Shown here: piece after piece, positions 1 to 8,200 of the stretch
How the letters are laid out: each line of letters starts with the position of its first letter
Numbering within the stretch: position 1 is the first letter of the stretch
Source: QYOJ01 sp964449285
GTDB lineage: Bacteria > Bacteroidota > Bacteroidia > Bacteroidales > FEN-979
NCBI GenBank assembly: GCA_964449285.1
Contig: CAYUZX010000029.1
Coordinates: 1 to 38,589 of the forward strand
Reading direction: 5' to 3'
Length of the DNA stretch: 38,589 nucleotides
Translations under genes and position numbers: made by a program
The notes under the pieces: model-generated
Databases searched by the model: none
What the model saw: only the letters and a program-made list of their open reading frames with translations
Told to the model about the DNA's origin: nothing

Positions 1-2
1 GC

Positions 3-398
3 GATCCGCTGTTTGGAAAACTCCAGGCTGATCTGGCCAAAGCAATGCTGAGCATTAACGCTGTAAAAGGATTCGAATACGGATCCGGGTTCAATGCTGC
101 ACGTATGAAAGGCTCAGAACACAACGATGAGTTTATCCTGGATGAAAACCTGATCAAAACAAAAACCAACCATGATGGAGGCATCCAGGGTGGCATCTCC
201 AACGGGATGGATATTACGTTCAATGTTGCATTCAAGCCTATCTCAACCCTCGGCATGGAGCAGCAGACCATCAACAGGGACGGCGACCAGATAACCTTCA
301 AAGCTGAAGGCCGGCACGATGTATGCGTTGTTCCGCGGGCTGTCCCTGTCGTAGAAGCGATGGCGGCACTGGTGATTGCTGACAAGATTGCGGGCTGA
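3..398 (+). CDS. aroC: Chorismate synthase, C-terminal part (5' end outside window)
   Basis: This is the C-terminal part of chorismate synthase, the last shikimate-pathway enzyme, which converts 5-enolpyruvylshikimate-3-phosphate to chorismate using reduced FMN. The frame is open from base 3, before the first ATG at 45, so the gene enters from the left. Family blocks are visible: LSINAVKGFE, GSGF, the NHDGGIQGGISNG block and the closing GRHDVCVVPRAVPVVEAMAA block. The remaining fragment is about 131 residues and the C-terminus looks intact, ending in the usual short tail. It converges with the histidine kinase gene, with 44 bases of repeat-like spacer between them. Identification is from sequence conservation and is secure; nothing can be said about the missing N-terminal part. 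Confidence 0.96.
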   Translation, partial: DPLFGKLQADLAKAMLSINAVKGFEYGSGFNAARMKGSEHNDEFILDENLIKTKTNHDGGIQGGISNGMDITFNVAFKPISTLGMEQQTINRDGDQITFKAEGRHDVCVVPRAVPVVEAMAALVIADKIAG

Positions 399-454
399 AC
401 AAGCGGACAAGCGGACAAGTCACGGGTCACGATTCACGAAATTCACGATTTCAC
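399..454. repeat. Spacer of short imperfect tandem repeats
   Basis: Between aroC and the kinase gene lie two directly repeated AAGCGGAC units (401-416) followed by four TCACG-type units (420-454), which run a few bases into the 3' end of the kinase gene. This is one of many phrase-like spacers in the window. No hairpin with a T-run is seen, so no terminator is called. Confidence 0.6.
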
Positions 455-2515
455 CGGGATCATAAACCTAACCTTCGTGCCGGTAGCGTTTCCCGCTTCA
501 TCTTTCAAATCAATGATCTCCAGACGGAGTTTTTGCTTCAATTTGCGGTTTATGACTGCCAGCCTGTCTTGGGTGATCGAAGTGGCCAGCGACCTGTGAT
601 GAGGATCTGCCAGTTGTGATAACCGACATGCTTTATCCCTGCCAATGCCGTCATCTTCCACTTCGAACAGGATGAAATCATCACCCTGTTTGATAAAACG
701 GATGGACAGGGTCCCTTTGGCATCCTTCTGCCTGAATCCATGTTCTATGGAGTTTTCTATGAAAGGCTGCGCCAGCATGGGTGGGACCATCATCGATTCC
801 ACATCAATCTTCGGATCCACATCAATGGAGTAGTCAAACTTCCCCTCATAACGGACCCGTTGCAGTTCCAGGTAGTTCTCGATGGTAGCGATCTCATCTT
901 CAAAAGAGACATACTCCTCCAATGAATTATCCAAAATGTTTCTCACCAGGTTTGAAAACCGGGAAAGATAGGTGCTGGCTTTCATCGGCTCCTGCGTGAC
1001 GATGAAATTCTGGATGCTGGCCAGGGAGTTGAAGATAAAGTGGGGGTTCATCTGGGTTCGGAGAAGTCGCCGCTCAAGCAGGGACTTCTCATGTGCAGCC
1101 TTGAATTTGCTTTGCCTGATAAAAAGTACAAGAAGTAATAAAATAAGAAGAGATATGATTCCCAGTACGATCATGAACGTGATCACCCTGTTGGCTTTTA
1201 TTTTATGCAGTTCCTTGTCATGTTCCAACAGTTGAATCGTTTGAAAAGTTCTCTCATCCTCGTAATTGGCCACCAGGTAATCAATCTGGTTCCTGGCCTG
1301 CATTTGTTGTAAACTGTCAACAGCTTTCACCATCATGTTATAATAGTAAAAGGCCGTATCAAACTCTCCCAGTGATTTATACAACTTAAAAAATGCTCTG
1401 TAAGCATAAGATTTACTCACATACATGTAAGATGCTATTTTATATTTAACATCAGGATAAACATAACAGGTCGTATCATCGGAATTATAATACAAATCCA
1501 CGGCCAGAAGGAAGCTATCAAGGTACACGTTTGCCTCCTGATATTTTTTTTCATCAACATAGAGTTCTCCAAGCAAGGCAAACCCCGAAGTAAGATCATG
1601 ATAATCAGCTGGATCGTGCCCTTGCCGGATAGATTCCAGGTAAATTTTCTCCGCCTTTTTCCGGTCAGGATGGGTCATGTAGTGATGGTATGATTCTGCC
1701 TTGTTTAAAAGATAGACCGAATTGTCACCGGTCAGTCCGGTCATATTGGCCACAGCCAGCGCCGAATCGAAATAAGGGATAGCGAACGGACCTTCAAACC
1801 GCTCCTGTTCTGGTCTGAAGTCATCCCTCCATAAATAAGTAATCCCTAAAATATTGTAATTCATAGCCAGGAGATCATTGAATCCATGGGACTTGCAATA
1901 CGCTATATTCTTCCTGGTATAATAGAACGCACTGTCGTACATTTTGGCATAAATAAAAGACCTTAATTGAACATATAACGCGTAGCTGCATCTCCAGTCA
2001 TCACCAAGGTCCCTGAATACAGATGCAGATTTCCTGTAATATTCAATCGCTTTCAGGAAATTGCGGATATACTGATTCACCACCGCGATTTGCAGATAGA
2101 GATTTCCAAGCTCTTCAGAAGGCTCAAATGTCTCAAACAAGCGCAATGAAGCCAGGTAGTTTAACGTGGCTTCCTTGACGTCAAAGTTGAAAAAGTATCC
2201 GTTTCCTATATTAAACAATGCTTCCGCTTTTCCAAAATCATAGTCCAGTGAATCGGCCAGGCTCAAGGCTTGTCCGGAAAAATAAAGGCAGCTGTCGGGA
2301 TAACGCTGCGAAATTGATGTGGCAATGAGATTCAGATGATCCACTTTCGCTTTCCCATTGAGAGCAGGTAAAAGTTCTTTAAGGCTATCAATTTCCTGTT
2401 TTGGGATGCAGGTTTGTATTTGGCCATAACTTGTGGAAGCCGCAAAGAATAGGTTCACCACGAAGACACTTAGGCACAAAGGACGTAAGACGTAGGACGT
2501 GAGACGATTATTCAT
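443..2515 (-). CDS. LytS/YehU-type sensor histidine kinase with TPR-like periplasmic region
   Basis: Membrane histidine kinase of the LytS/YehU family (His_kinase domain followed by HATPase_c), 690 residues. An N-terminal hydrophobic stretch (about 11-28) looks like a signal peptide. Residues about 55-420 are helical and TPR-like, probably periplasmic. One membrane helix lies at about 444-466. The phosphoacceptor His492 sits in MNPHFIFNSL. The N box is around Asn588 (QPFIENSIEHGF) and the G1 box is DDGIGR at 621-626. The gene overlaps the upstream response regulator by 4 bases (ATGA), so the two are translationally coupled and surely form one two-component system. The DNA for the first ~20 residues is made of ACGTCCT/ACGTCTT-like spacer repeats (see findings), so the start could also lie elsewhere. 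Ligand and targets are unknown. Confidence 0.93.
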   Translation of the reverse strand: MNNRLTSYVLRPLCLSVFVVNLFFAASTSYGQIQTCIPKQEIDSLKELLPALNGKAKVDHLNLIATSISQRYPDSCLYFSGQALSLADSLDYDFGKAEALFNIGNGYFFNFDVKEATLNYLASLRLFETFEPSEELGNLYLQIAVVNQYIRNFLKAIEYYRKSASVFRDLGDDWRCSYALYVQLRSFIYAKMYDSAFYYTRKNIAYCKSHGFNDLLAMNYNILGITYLWRDDFRPEQERFEGPFAIPYFDSALAVANMTGLTGDNSVYLLNKAESYHHYMTHPDRKKAEKIYLESIRQGHDPADYHDLTSGFALLGELYVDEKKYQEANVYLDSFLLAVDLYYNSDDTTCYVYPDVKYKIASYMYVSKSYAYRAFFKLYKSLGEFDTAFYYYNMMVKAVDSLQQMQARNQIDYLVANYEDERTFQTIQLLEHDKELHKIKANRVITFMIVLGIISLLILLLLVLFIRQSKFKAAHEKSLLERRLLRTQMNPHFIFNSLASIQNFIVTQEPMKASTYLSRFSNLVRNILDNSLEEYVSFEDEIATIENYLELQRVRYEGKFDYSIDVDPKIDVESMMVPPMLAQPFIENSIEHGFRQKDAKGTLSIRFIKQGDDFILFEVEDDGIGRDKACRLSQLADPHHRSLATSITQDRLAVINRKLKQKLRLEIIDLKDEAGNATGTKVRFMIPVKS

Positions 2516-3321
2516 GTTCCGGCAATTTCATCAAAGAGTCGCATCAGTTTATCCCGGCTGCGGGAGGAGACTGGTACCCGGAGGTCGTTGGTCATCACCA
2601 CCTGACCTCCTTCCTGCTTCTCGAAACGCTTGATGTGCTGCAGGTTGATCAGATGAGATCGGTGTGCCCTGAAGAAGCCGTGGTCGGTAAGCAGTTCATC
2701 GTAATCACGCAACCCTTTTGAAACCAGGATCTGTTCCCCGTCAACGGTATGGAAGATCGTATAACTCCCATCAGATTCGCAATGAATGATGTCTGATATT
2801 CCCAGGAGGTATACATTCTCCTGCGTTTTAAGAACCAGTTTCCGGGTTTGTCGGTTTTCCGGATTCAGGTTATCGTTTAACACGCCAAGCTGGTTGTTGA
2901 ATGTTTGCTGCACCAGCTGTTCCGTCCGTTTCACGGCTTCCGCCAGCTTCTCCGGGTCAACCGGCTTCAAAATGTAATCAACAGCGCTGAAGCCGAATGC
3001 CTGTAAAGCGAATTTCTCGTAAGCCGTAACGAAGATCACTTTGAAGTCGACATTGTTGTAATGATTCAGCAGGTCAAATCCGGTCCCATCATCCATCTGG
3101 ATGTCCAGCAACACCAGGTCGGGACTCTTCTCGCGAATAGCTGTAATCCCTGATGCCACGCTAGAAGCCTCCCCTACTATCTTCACATGAGGACATACCT
3201 GTTCAAGCAGGCGTTTAAGGGTCACGCGCACGTGTGCTTCGTCGTCGATGATCAGCGTTCGGAGCAAATCAGTTTGTTTTGGCAGTATAAATTTAGAAAA
3301 ATTCATTTTACTATTCTGCAT
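2512..3321 (-). CDS. LytTR-family response regulator
   Basis: Two-domain response regulator of the LytR/AlgR type, about 269 residues. The receiver domain (about 21-140) shows the acidic pair in LIIDDE, the phosphoacceptor Asp73 in LVLLDIQMDDGTGFDL, the Thr in VTAYEKFA and the Lys in YILKPV. The C-terminal LytTR DNA-binding domain (about 160-265) contains the typical FFRAHRSHLINL block. It is followed, with a 4-base overlap, by the LytS-type kinase, so the pair is an operon. The first residues up to about Met6 are encoded by an intergenic repeat phrase, so Met6 (base 3306) is an alternative start. The regulon is unknown; LytTR systems in this phylum often regulate surface or transport functions, but nothing here decides that. 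Confidence 0.93.
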   Translation of the reverse strand: MQNSKMNFSKFILPKQTDLLRTLIIDDEAHVRVTLKRLLEQVCPHVKIVGEASSVASGITAIREKSPDLVLLDIQMDDGTGFDLLNHYNNVDFKVIFVTAYEKFALQAFGFSAVDYILKPVDPEKLAEAVKRTEQLVQQTFNNQLGVLNDNLNPENRQTRKLVLKTQENVYLLGISDIIHCESDGSYTIFHTVDGEQILVSKGLRDYDELLTDHGFFRAHRSHLINLQHIKRFEKQEGGQVVMTNDLRVPVSSRSRDKLMRLFDEIAGT

Positions 3322-3392
3322 TTTGCCATTTTACATTTGTTATAGAACACGGATTACACGGATTTCTTCTGCGAAATCTGCGAAATCTGCGG
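3303..3392. repeat. Phrase-like spacer repeats upstream of the regulator
   Basis: Two spacer phrases follow each other. Bases 3303-3341 repeat CATTTTAC/CATTTTGC-like units and cover the annotated start of the regulator gene. Bases 3343-3392 carry GGATTACACGGATT and then AAATCTGCG repeated with period 9. Such phrases recur between genes across the window. Confidence 0.55.
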
Positions 3393-5540
3393 TCATAATT
3401 TGACTATTCTCTTCACCATAGTTTGATTTCCCGCCTGCAACCTGCAGAGATAGATCCCTGATGCCAGATGCCGGATGTCAAGATGCTGGGTGTGACTTCC
3501 GGGATATTGAATTCCCAGATTAGCCGTCCATACCGTTTCCCCGAAAATATTGATTAACTCAACACTAACCATGGCTGCCTTAGCGAGTGTGAAATCTACT
3601 CGGGCATTATTACTGGCAGGGTTTGGAATGATGATCATGTCCTTGACAAGTTCCGGTTCGATCATTCCTGTCACATCACCATACCAGGCTTCCCAACCAT
3701 TTTCGGTGATGCTGCTGTTGGTTCTGAAGATCAGGAACATCGTTCCGCTTGGAGATGTTACCGGGGCCGGCGGTTCGGTATAATGTCCACTGTATTTGGC
3801 CAGTAATGTCTGAGTTTCCAGATCATAAATCTCCAGGTAATCGTTTTCCGGTTCAGTATCAAACCAATTGAAATAGAGAGTAAGCGATGAGTCACATCCT
3901 GCCGGTTCAAGACGCCACTTGCATAACGTGCTGTTGTGGTAATGGAATCGTCCGCTGCCGTCGAAAATATGACAACTTGAATCGCTGACAGGGGTCATGC
4001 TCTGACAGTAATCGGGCAACTCTACCTGATAATCCACTAAAAAGCCCGGACCAGTACCGGAGGCATCGGTGATGAATTCGATGAAAACCTGGTTGCCGGA
4101 ACTTGCCAGCACAGGGGGAATCGTATCTCCCCAAAGATCAGCCAGAACAGGTGCCGCAATGCTACCTCCATCATAGATAATAAGGTGGTCGCCTGGATCG
4201 GCTGTTGAAAATCTCCTGACATCCAGCCTGATAAAACTCACCGAATCTTCATCGGTCTGCGGATCGATCAGCCAGGAAACATGCATGTTGTTCAGGTAAT
4301 CCCGGTTAGGCCCGCTCCCGTCAGTCATACTTCCCTCAAGAGCGTTAAGGGTATCCTCGCCACTTGAAAAGTTAGGATATGGAAACTGAATGGTGTCCGG
4401 AACATTCATGGAGGGCATCATCTGATCATAATTGTACCCAAGGATGTTGTCTATGGTGTAGTACCCATTGCTTGTTCCTCCCCATCCCAGGTTGAAATGA
4501 AAATAGACTGAATCCTGGTACCCATCACAGACAAACGCGTGCCCCACCTCTCCGCTTGCAACGTTGCCTCCATAGTACACCGGGCAGGCCTGATCCAGCC
4601 ATCCTGTCAGGATCGCTTTCCATTCCTCAACAGGCATACTATCCCGGTAAAGCCATGTGTACGGAAACATCTTAAAGTAATAATAGAGTGAATCCATCCC
4701 CGGATCCAGGATGCTGGAATCGGGAGCTGATCCACTTGGATCGAAATCCATCCGCAGCGCGACCGCCCAGTGGTAAAGATACTCAGCAATAGCTGTATTT
4801 ACCGTGGCCGGATTATCCACCATTTTATCAAATTTGTACCAGGTGTTTTCGTAATCGGCCGATTGCACCCCATACTCCGGATGAATAGAAGGGATGTAGG
4901 AAGAATGTCCCTGTCCATGATCCGGCCAACGCCAATAATATGCAACCTGGGCAATTGCGGTAGCCACACATCCCACCCATGTATGTCCACCTGATCCACC
5001 TGTGCTGGTTTCGGGACAGTAATAATTATACGGCCAGCCCTGGTTCCAAAGTGAAGTTAGAAGCGGACCGACTGTTGTCTGTAACGGAGCCTGATCCCGG
5101 AATGAAAAATCGGCAGCCAGATACGTTTCCCATAAAACGGCTGAAGTTTCAGTCGGTTGCATTTGTTTTTCACGCGCCAGTTTCACCTGCCCGGCGTATT
5201 GGCCGATCCAGTAACGGACATTTGACGGCTGGTTGTCGGAGCGGTAACTGTGTTCGCAGCTGTATCCCTGCACAGGGTTCAATGCCTGGTGTCCGGCTAC
5301 GATCACAAACCCGGCCGGGTTCATGTTGAAGATGTAAAGAAAGGTTTGATCTCCTTCTTCCCATGTCAGTTCTTCCCGTATTGTAACCTGCGAATAGTCG
5401 ACAGGCTGAACATATTGGTTGAATTTTTCGTACAGGAAATTTTTTGCCACCGTTGCGGCCATCTCTTCGGTGACCTCCTGGCACTGGATGCCGGCTAGGA
5501 AGGTCAGGATGAGGAACAGGGTTGTGGTAAATTTTTTCAT
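3393..5540 (-). CDS. Secreted C10-family (streptopain-like) cysteine protease with CUB-like domains and T9SS tail
   Basis: Secreted cysteine protease of the streptopain (C10) family, 715 residues. It has a signal peptide (1-20), a Spi-like propeptide region (about 22-125) and the catalytic domain (about 155-375). The nucleophile Cys191 lies in HTWVGCVATAIAQV, the catalytic His334 in GEVGHAFVCDGY, and GWGGTSNGYY follows. Two CUB-like beta domains follow (about 425-515 and 530-620). The C-terminal ~80 residues are a type A T9SS sorting domain (IIPNPASN start, GIYLCRL, KRIVKL end). Such proteins cross the outer membrane by T9SS and lose the tail. Cys20 is not in a good lipobox (GIQC), so ordinary signal peptidase cleavage is likely. 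It is probably a single-gene transcript. Substrate unknown; peptidase activity is inferred from intact catalytic residues. Confidence 0.92.
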   Translation of the reverse strand: MKKFTTTLFLILTFLAGIQCQEVTEEMAATVAKNFLYEKFNQYVQPVDYSQVTIREELTWEEGDQTFLYIFNMNPAGFVIVAGHQALNPVQGYSCEHSYRSDNQPSNVRYWIGQYAGQVKLAREKQMQPTETSAVLWETYLAADFSFRDQAPLQTTVGPLLTSLWNQGWPYNYYCPETSTGGSGGHTWVGCVATAIAQVAYYWRWPDHGQGHSSYIPSIHPEYGVQSADYENTWYKFDKMVDNPATVNTAIAEYLYHWAVALRMDFDPSGSAPDSSILDPGMDSLYYYFKMFPYTWLYRDSMPVEEWKAILTGWLDQACPVYYGGNVASGEVGHAFVCDGYQDSVYFHFNLGWGGTSNGYYTIDNILGYNYDQMMPSMNVPDTIQFPYPNFSSGEDTLNALEGSMTDGSGPNRDYLNNMHVSWLIDPQTDEDSVSFIRLDVRRFSTADPGDHLIIYDGGSIAAPVLADLWGDTIPPVLASSGNQVFIEFITDASGTGPGFLVDYQVELPDYCQSMTPVSDSSCHIFDGSGRFHYHNSTLCKWRLEPAGCDSSLTLYFNWFDTEPENDYLEIYDLETQTLLAKYSGHYTEPPAPVTSPSGTMFLIFRTNSSITENGWEAWYGDVTGMIEPELVKDMIIIPNPASNNARVDFTLAKAAMVSVELINIFGETVWTANLGIQYPGSHTQHLDIRHLASGIYLCRLQAGNQTMVKRIVKL

Positions 5541-5564
5541 AAGACATTTTGATTTACGAATGAC

Positions 5565-5606
5565 AATTTTATTTCGCTATTTCGCTACCTCGCTATTTCG
5601 CTTTTT
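5565..5606. repeat. TTTCGCTA spacer repeat
   Basis: Imperfect repeats of TTTCGCTA/CCTCGCTA lie between the C10 protease start and the next gene. The same words recur at about 8186-8208 and, inverted, at 20634-20656. The rest of 5541-5753 holds no gene I can support. Confidence 0.5.
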
Positions 5607-5753
5607 TTTCTAAGCTAATCTACGATCCATCACCTGTCAATATGAGTCAGATGTGTAAGCGTCCGGAAATAATTGATAAACGTTGGGGGAAAATATATGA
5701 ATGCAAGGATTATGGATTTCCTTCTAACAGTGAAACCAATTGAGAAAGGATCG

Positions 5754-6968
5754 TTAATTGACGATCAGTTTTCCTGTGCGAATAGAATCCCCGCATTTCA
5801 ATTCGATAAGATAAACTCCGGGAACCAGAATGGAGCAATCAAATACGATTTCTCCTGTTGAAAAGTCTGTTTTGGTTTGCCAAACTTTCGTTCCTGCCAT
5901 ATCGAATACAGAAAGAGTCCCTTGCGACTTATTCACAGTTGGTTGAAACGTTAGAACTGTTTGGTTCGTTGCAGGATTTGGATGAATGGAGAGTGTGGAA
6001 ACAGCCAACCCAGGGGATTCAGGCAAACCGAGATAATAATCATAGGAGATATACGCTCCATTCTCTGTACAGCAAAACAGGGCAATCGCACTCATCGACG
6101 GGTTGTGTGTGATCTGATTGATCACCAGATTAGGGAGGTTGGCATTAATGCATGTGAGGGAGTCGGTTTCGGGATGAAACCAGGCTATTCCCACCTGGGG
6201 AGGGTACGCATTCTCCCCCCACCCAACAAATACATTGGCATAATCAAATCCTACACAACGCATCTCCAGCGACCAGAATTCAACATCCCAGTTCTCCCCG
6301 AAATCAGTTGACGACCAAAGGCCTGATGAATAACTGTTATCAGGAAAGATCCCATATAGCTTTCCCTGGTTATCGAATCCCAGGCAACTGATCATCGGAC
6401 TATAAGGATACAATGTCCAGGTAACTCCGGCATCCTCCGAGGACCAAATCCCATAAAGATTATCCATCTCTGAAACCACAAAATGGTTCTCATAAATACC
6501 CATTGATACGATAGACCTGTTTACAAAGGTATCGATGGGGGTCCAGGACAATCCGTTGGGAGAAGAAAGAAGTCCCAGATGATGACCAACGTAATAGGTT
6601 TGCTGGGTTTCATCATAACAAATAAATTTCGGGATATCAATAAATTGAAGCAATTCGAAGGTATCGGAAACAGGATCAAATTGATAGATCCCATCAGAAT
6701 CTGTTCCATCCCCCATGATAACCAGGATGTTTTGTCCATCGAGGTAACAGGCATCCCAAACAGGCAGCCCAGACGGGTGATCTGTCCAGGATTGCGAAAT
6801 GAGATCATACAAATACAATCCGCCATCATGACAAATGCCCCAGTGAGGATGCTGGTCAATAGTGAAACAAATACGGTTGGCCTGGATCCCTTCAGGACCA
6901 AAAGGGGCCCATGTGGCCCGAACCTGCATAGAAAGCAGGATTAGTATGATGAATGTATATTTTTTCAT
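5754..6968 (-). CDS. Exported propeller-like protein with type A T9SS sorting tail
   Basis: Function unknown; 404 residues from the chosen start. A signal peptide is clear (MKKYTFIILILLSMQVRA). The body has short repeats with SxDxGxxW-like pieces (for example SSEDAGVTWTLYPY and SSTDFGENWDVEFW), which resemble BNR/sialidase-type or photosystem-stability-factor-like beta-propeller blades; no catalytic set is recognisable. The last ~80 residues are a type A T9SS sorting domain (HPNPATNQTVLTF, then GVYLIELK, ending GKLIVN). Met at 6968 was preferred over the upstream Met at 6995 because it starts directly before the signal peptide, and a TATATTTG -7 box lies 38 bases upstream. Likely monocistronic. 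Confidence 0.85.
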   Translation of the reverse strand: MKKYTFIILILLSMQVRATWAPFGPEGIQANRICFTIDQHPHWGICHDGGLYLYDLISQSWTDHPSGLPVWDACYLDGQNILVIMGDGTDSDGIYQFDPVSDTFELLQFIDIPKFICYDETQQTYYVGHHLGLLSSPNGLSWTPIDTFVNRSIVSMGIYENHFVVSEMDNLYGIWSSEDAGVTWTLYPYSPMISCLGFDNQGKLYGIFPDNSYSSGLWSSTDFGENWDVEFWSLEMRCVGFDYANVFVGWGENAYPPQVGIAWFHPETDSLTCINANLPNLVINQITHNPSMSAIALFCCTENGAYISYDYYLGLPESPGLAVSTLSIHPNPATNQTVLTFQPTVNKSQGTLSVFDMAGTKVWQTKTDFSTGEIVFDCSILVPGVYLIELKCGDSIRTGKLIVN

Positions 6969-7005
6969 ATCTAAAGCATTGAATATAAACCACATATCAA
7001 TTATT

Positions 7006-7013
7006 CAAATATA
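7006..7013 (-). promoter_or_regulatory. Bacteroidetes -7 box for the propeller-like T9SS protein
   Basis: On the minus strand this reads TATATTTG, an exact match to the TAnnTTTG -7 consensus of Bacteroidetes sigma-ABfr. It lies 37-45 bases before the start at 6968. No TTG -33 partner is found at the usual 17-21 base spacing. Confidence 0.5.
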
Positions 7014-7051
7014 AGAAAATTCAACATCCTAAATTCGAAATTCAAAAAAAA

Positions 7052-7105
7052 TTTCGCACTTCTACCTTCGTACTTCCAGTTCGTACATCTAACTTCTGAC
7101 TTCTA
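7052..7105. repeat. ACTTCTxAC spacer repeats
   Basis: Imperfect repeats of CTTCTACCTTCGTACTTCC and TAACTTCTGACTTCTAAC words fill the gap just downstream of aguA. It is non-coding and a typical member of the spacer family in this window. Confidence 0.5.
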
Positions 7106-7108
7106 ACT

Positions 7109-8161
7109 TTAAACAGGTTCCTGTTGGCTCAGGCAGTGCCAGCTCCCGAGTCCCCAGATGATCTCTACCGAATCGATCCCTACCACTTGGCGATCGGGGA
7201 AGCATTGTTCAAGGATGGATAGTGCCAGGTCGTCTTCACGACAACGGTATGTTGGCACGATCACGGCATAGTTTGAGATGTAAAAGTTGGCATAGGATGC
7301 GGGTAGGCGCTGATCTTCGAAAACCACCGGTTTGGGCATGGGGAGCTCAACAATGTCTAGTTGCTTCCCATTTGGCATGCGGAAACCCTTAAGCTTCTTC
7401 AGGTTCTCTTTCAGCGGTTTGTGGTTGGCATCTAACTTATTGGGTTCAACAGCAGTGACAACCCCGTCTTCCTTGAAAAACCGGGTAATATCGTCGATAT
7501 GTCCGTTGGTGTCGTCGCCATCAATCCCATCGTCCAGCCAGAGGATCTGATCCACTCCATAATAGTTACCCAGATATTCCTCAATTTCATGCTGGAAAAG
7601 ATTTGGATTCCTATTTTCATGAAGCAAACAGGCAGTGGTTGTCAGCAGAGTTCCTTTCCCATTGAATTCAACGGCTCCCCCCTCCATCACAATACCCGGA
7701 TAAAAGATAGGGATATCCAGGTACTGACCAACCAGCATAGGGATCTTGTCATCGAGATCATGCAGGTACTTTTCGCCCCATGCATTGTACTTCCAACTAA
7801 TAATCACTTTAGGATCTTTGGCTTCCGGGTTGACCAGGAAAGCCGGCCCATGATCACGGCACCAGGAATCATTTGTAGGATTGAGGTAGAAAGTAATACG
7901 CTCCAGATCCACGTTACTCTTCTCAAGATCTTTTACCACCCTCTCTTTCAATTTATAATCCCGAACATTGATACAGACTTGCTCACCCCTGGAGATCTCT
8001 TTGATAAACCGGTTGTAGAAGGGATAGATTTTGGGTAACGTTCCAGGCCATGAATAGGATCCTCCATGCGGATAGCTCAGCCAGGTAGCCCGGTGCGGCT
8101 CCCACTCGGCCGGAAACCGGTAACCCAATTCTTTGGGGGTATATTGTTCTAAATCAAACAT
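7109..8161 (-). CDS. aguA: Agmatine deiminase
   Basis: Agmatine deiminase (peptidylarginine-deiminase superfamily), 350 residues, which hydrolyses agmatine to N-carbamoylputrescine and ammonia. Visible family marks are PHRATWLSYPH near residue 22, SWCRDHGPAF (99-108), the GGAVEFNGKGTLLTT block (161-175), the His221/Asp223 region in DTNGHIDD, and the catalytic Cys343 in GLGSWHCLSQQEP. Length matches the family. It lies 39 bases downstream of the amidase gene aguB on the same strand; together they turn agmatine into putrescine, so this is a two-gene polyamine operon. The enzyme is cytosolic. No regulatory site was recognised. Confidence 0.95.
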   Translation of the reverse strand: MFDLEQYTPKELGYRFPAEWEPHRATWLSYPHGGSYSWPGTLPKIYPFYNRFIKEISRGEQVCINVRDYKLKERVVKDLEKSNVDLERITFYLNPTNDSWCRDHGPAFLVNPEAKDPKVIISWKYNAWGEKYLHDLDDKIPMLVGQYLDIPIFYPGIVMEGGAVEFNGKGTLLTTTACLLHENRNPNLFQHEIEEYLGNYYGVDQILWLDDGIDGDDTNGHIDDITRFFKEDGVVTAVEPNKLDANHKPLKENLKKLKGFRMPNGKQLDIVELPMPKPVVFEDQRLPASYANFYISNYAVIVPTYRCREDDLALSILEQCFPDRQVVGIDSVEIIWGLGSWHCLSQQEPV

Positions 8162-8200
8162 TTATCTCAATGACGAAGGAGCATGAATTTCGTTATTTCG

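Noticed and set aside
5481..5487. Lipobox at Cys20 of the C10 protease
   Set aside because: The residues before Cys20 are GIQ; Gln at -1 does not fit a lipobox, so an ordinary signal peptide is more likely.
4607..5613. Short overlapping frames across the C10 protease gene
   Set aside because: They have no domain content and are fully covered by the protease frame with intact catalytic motifs.
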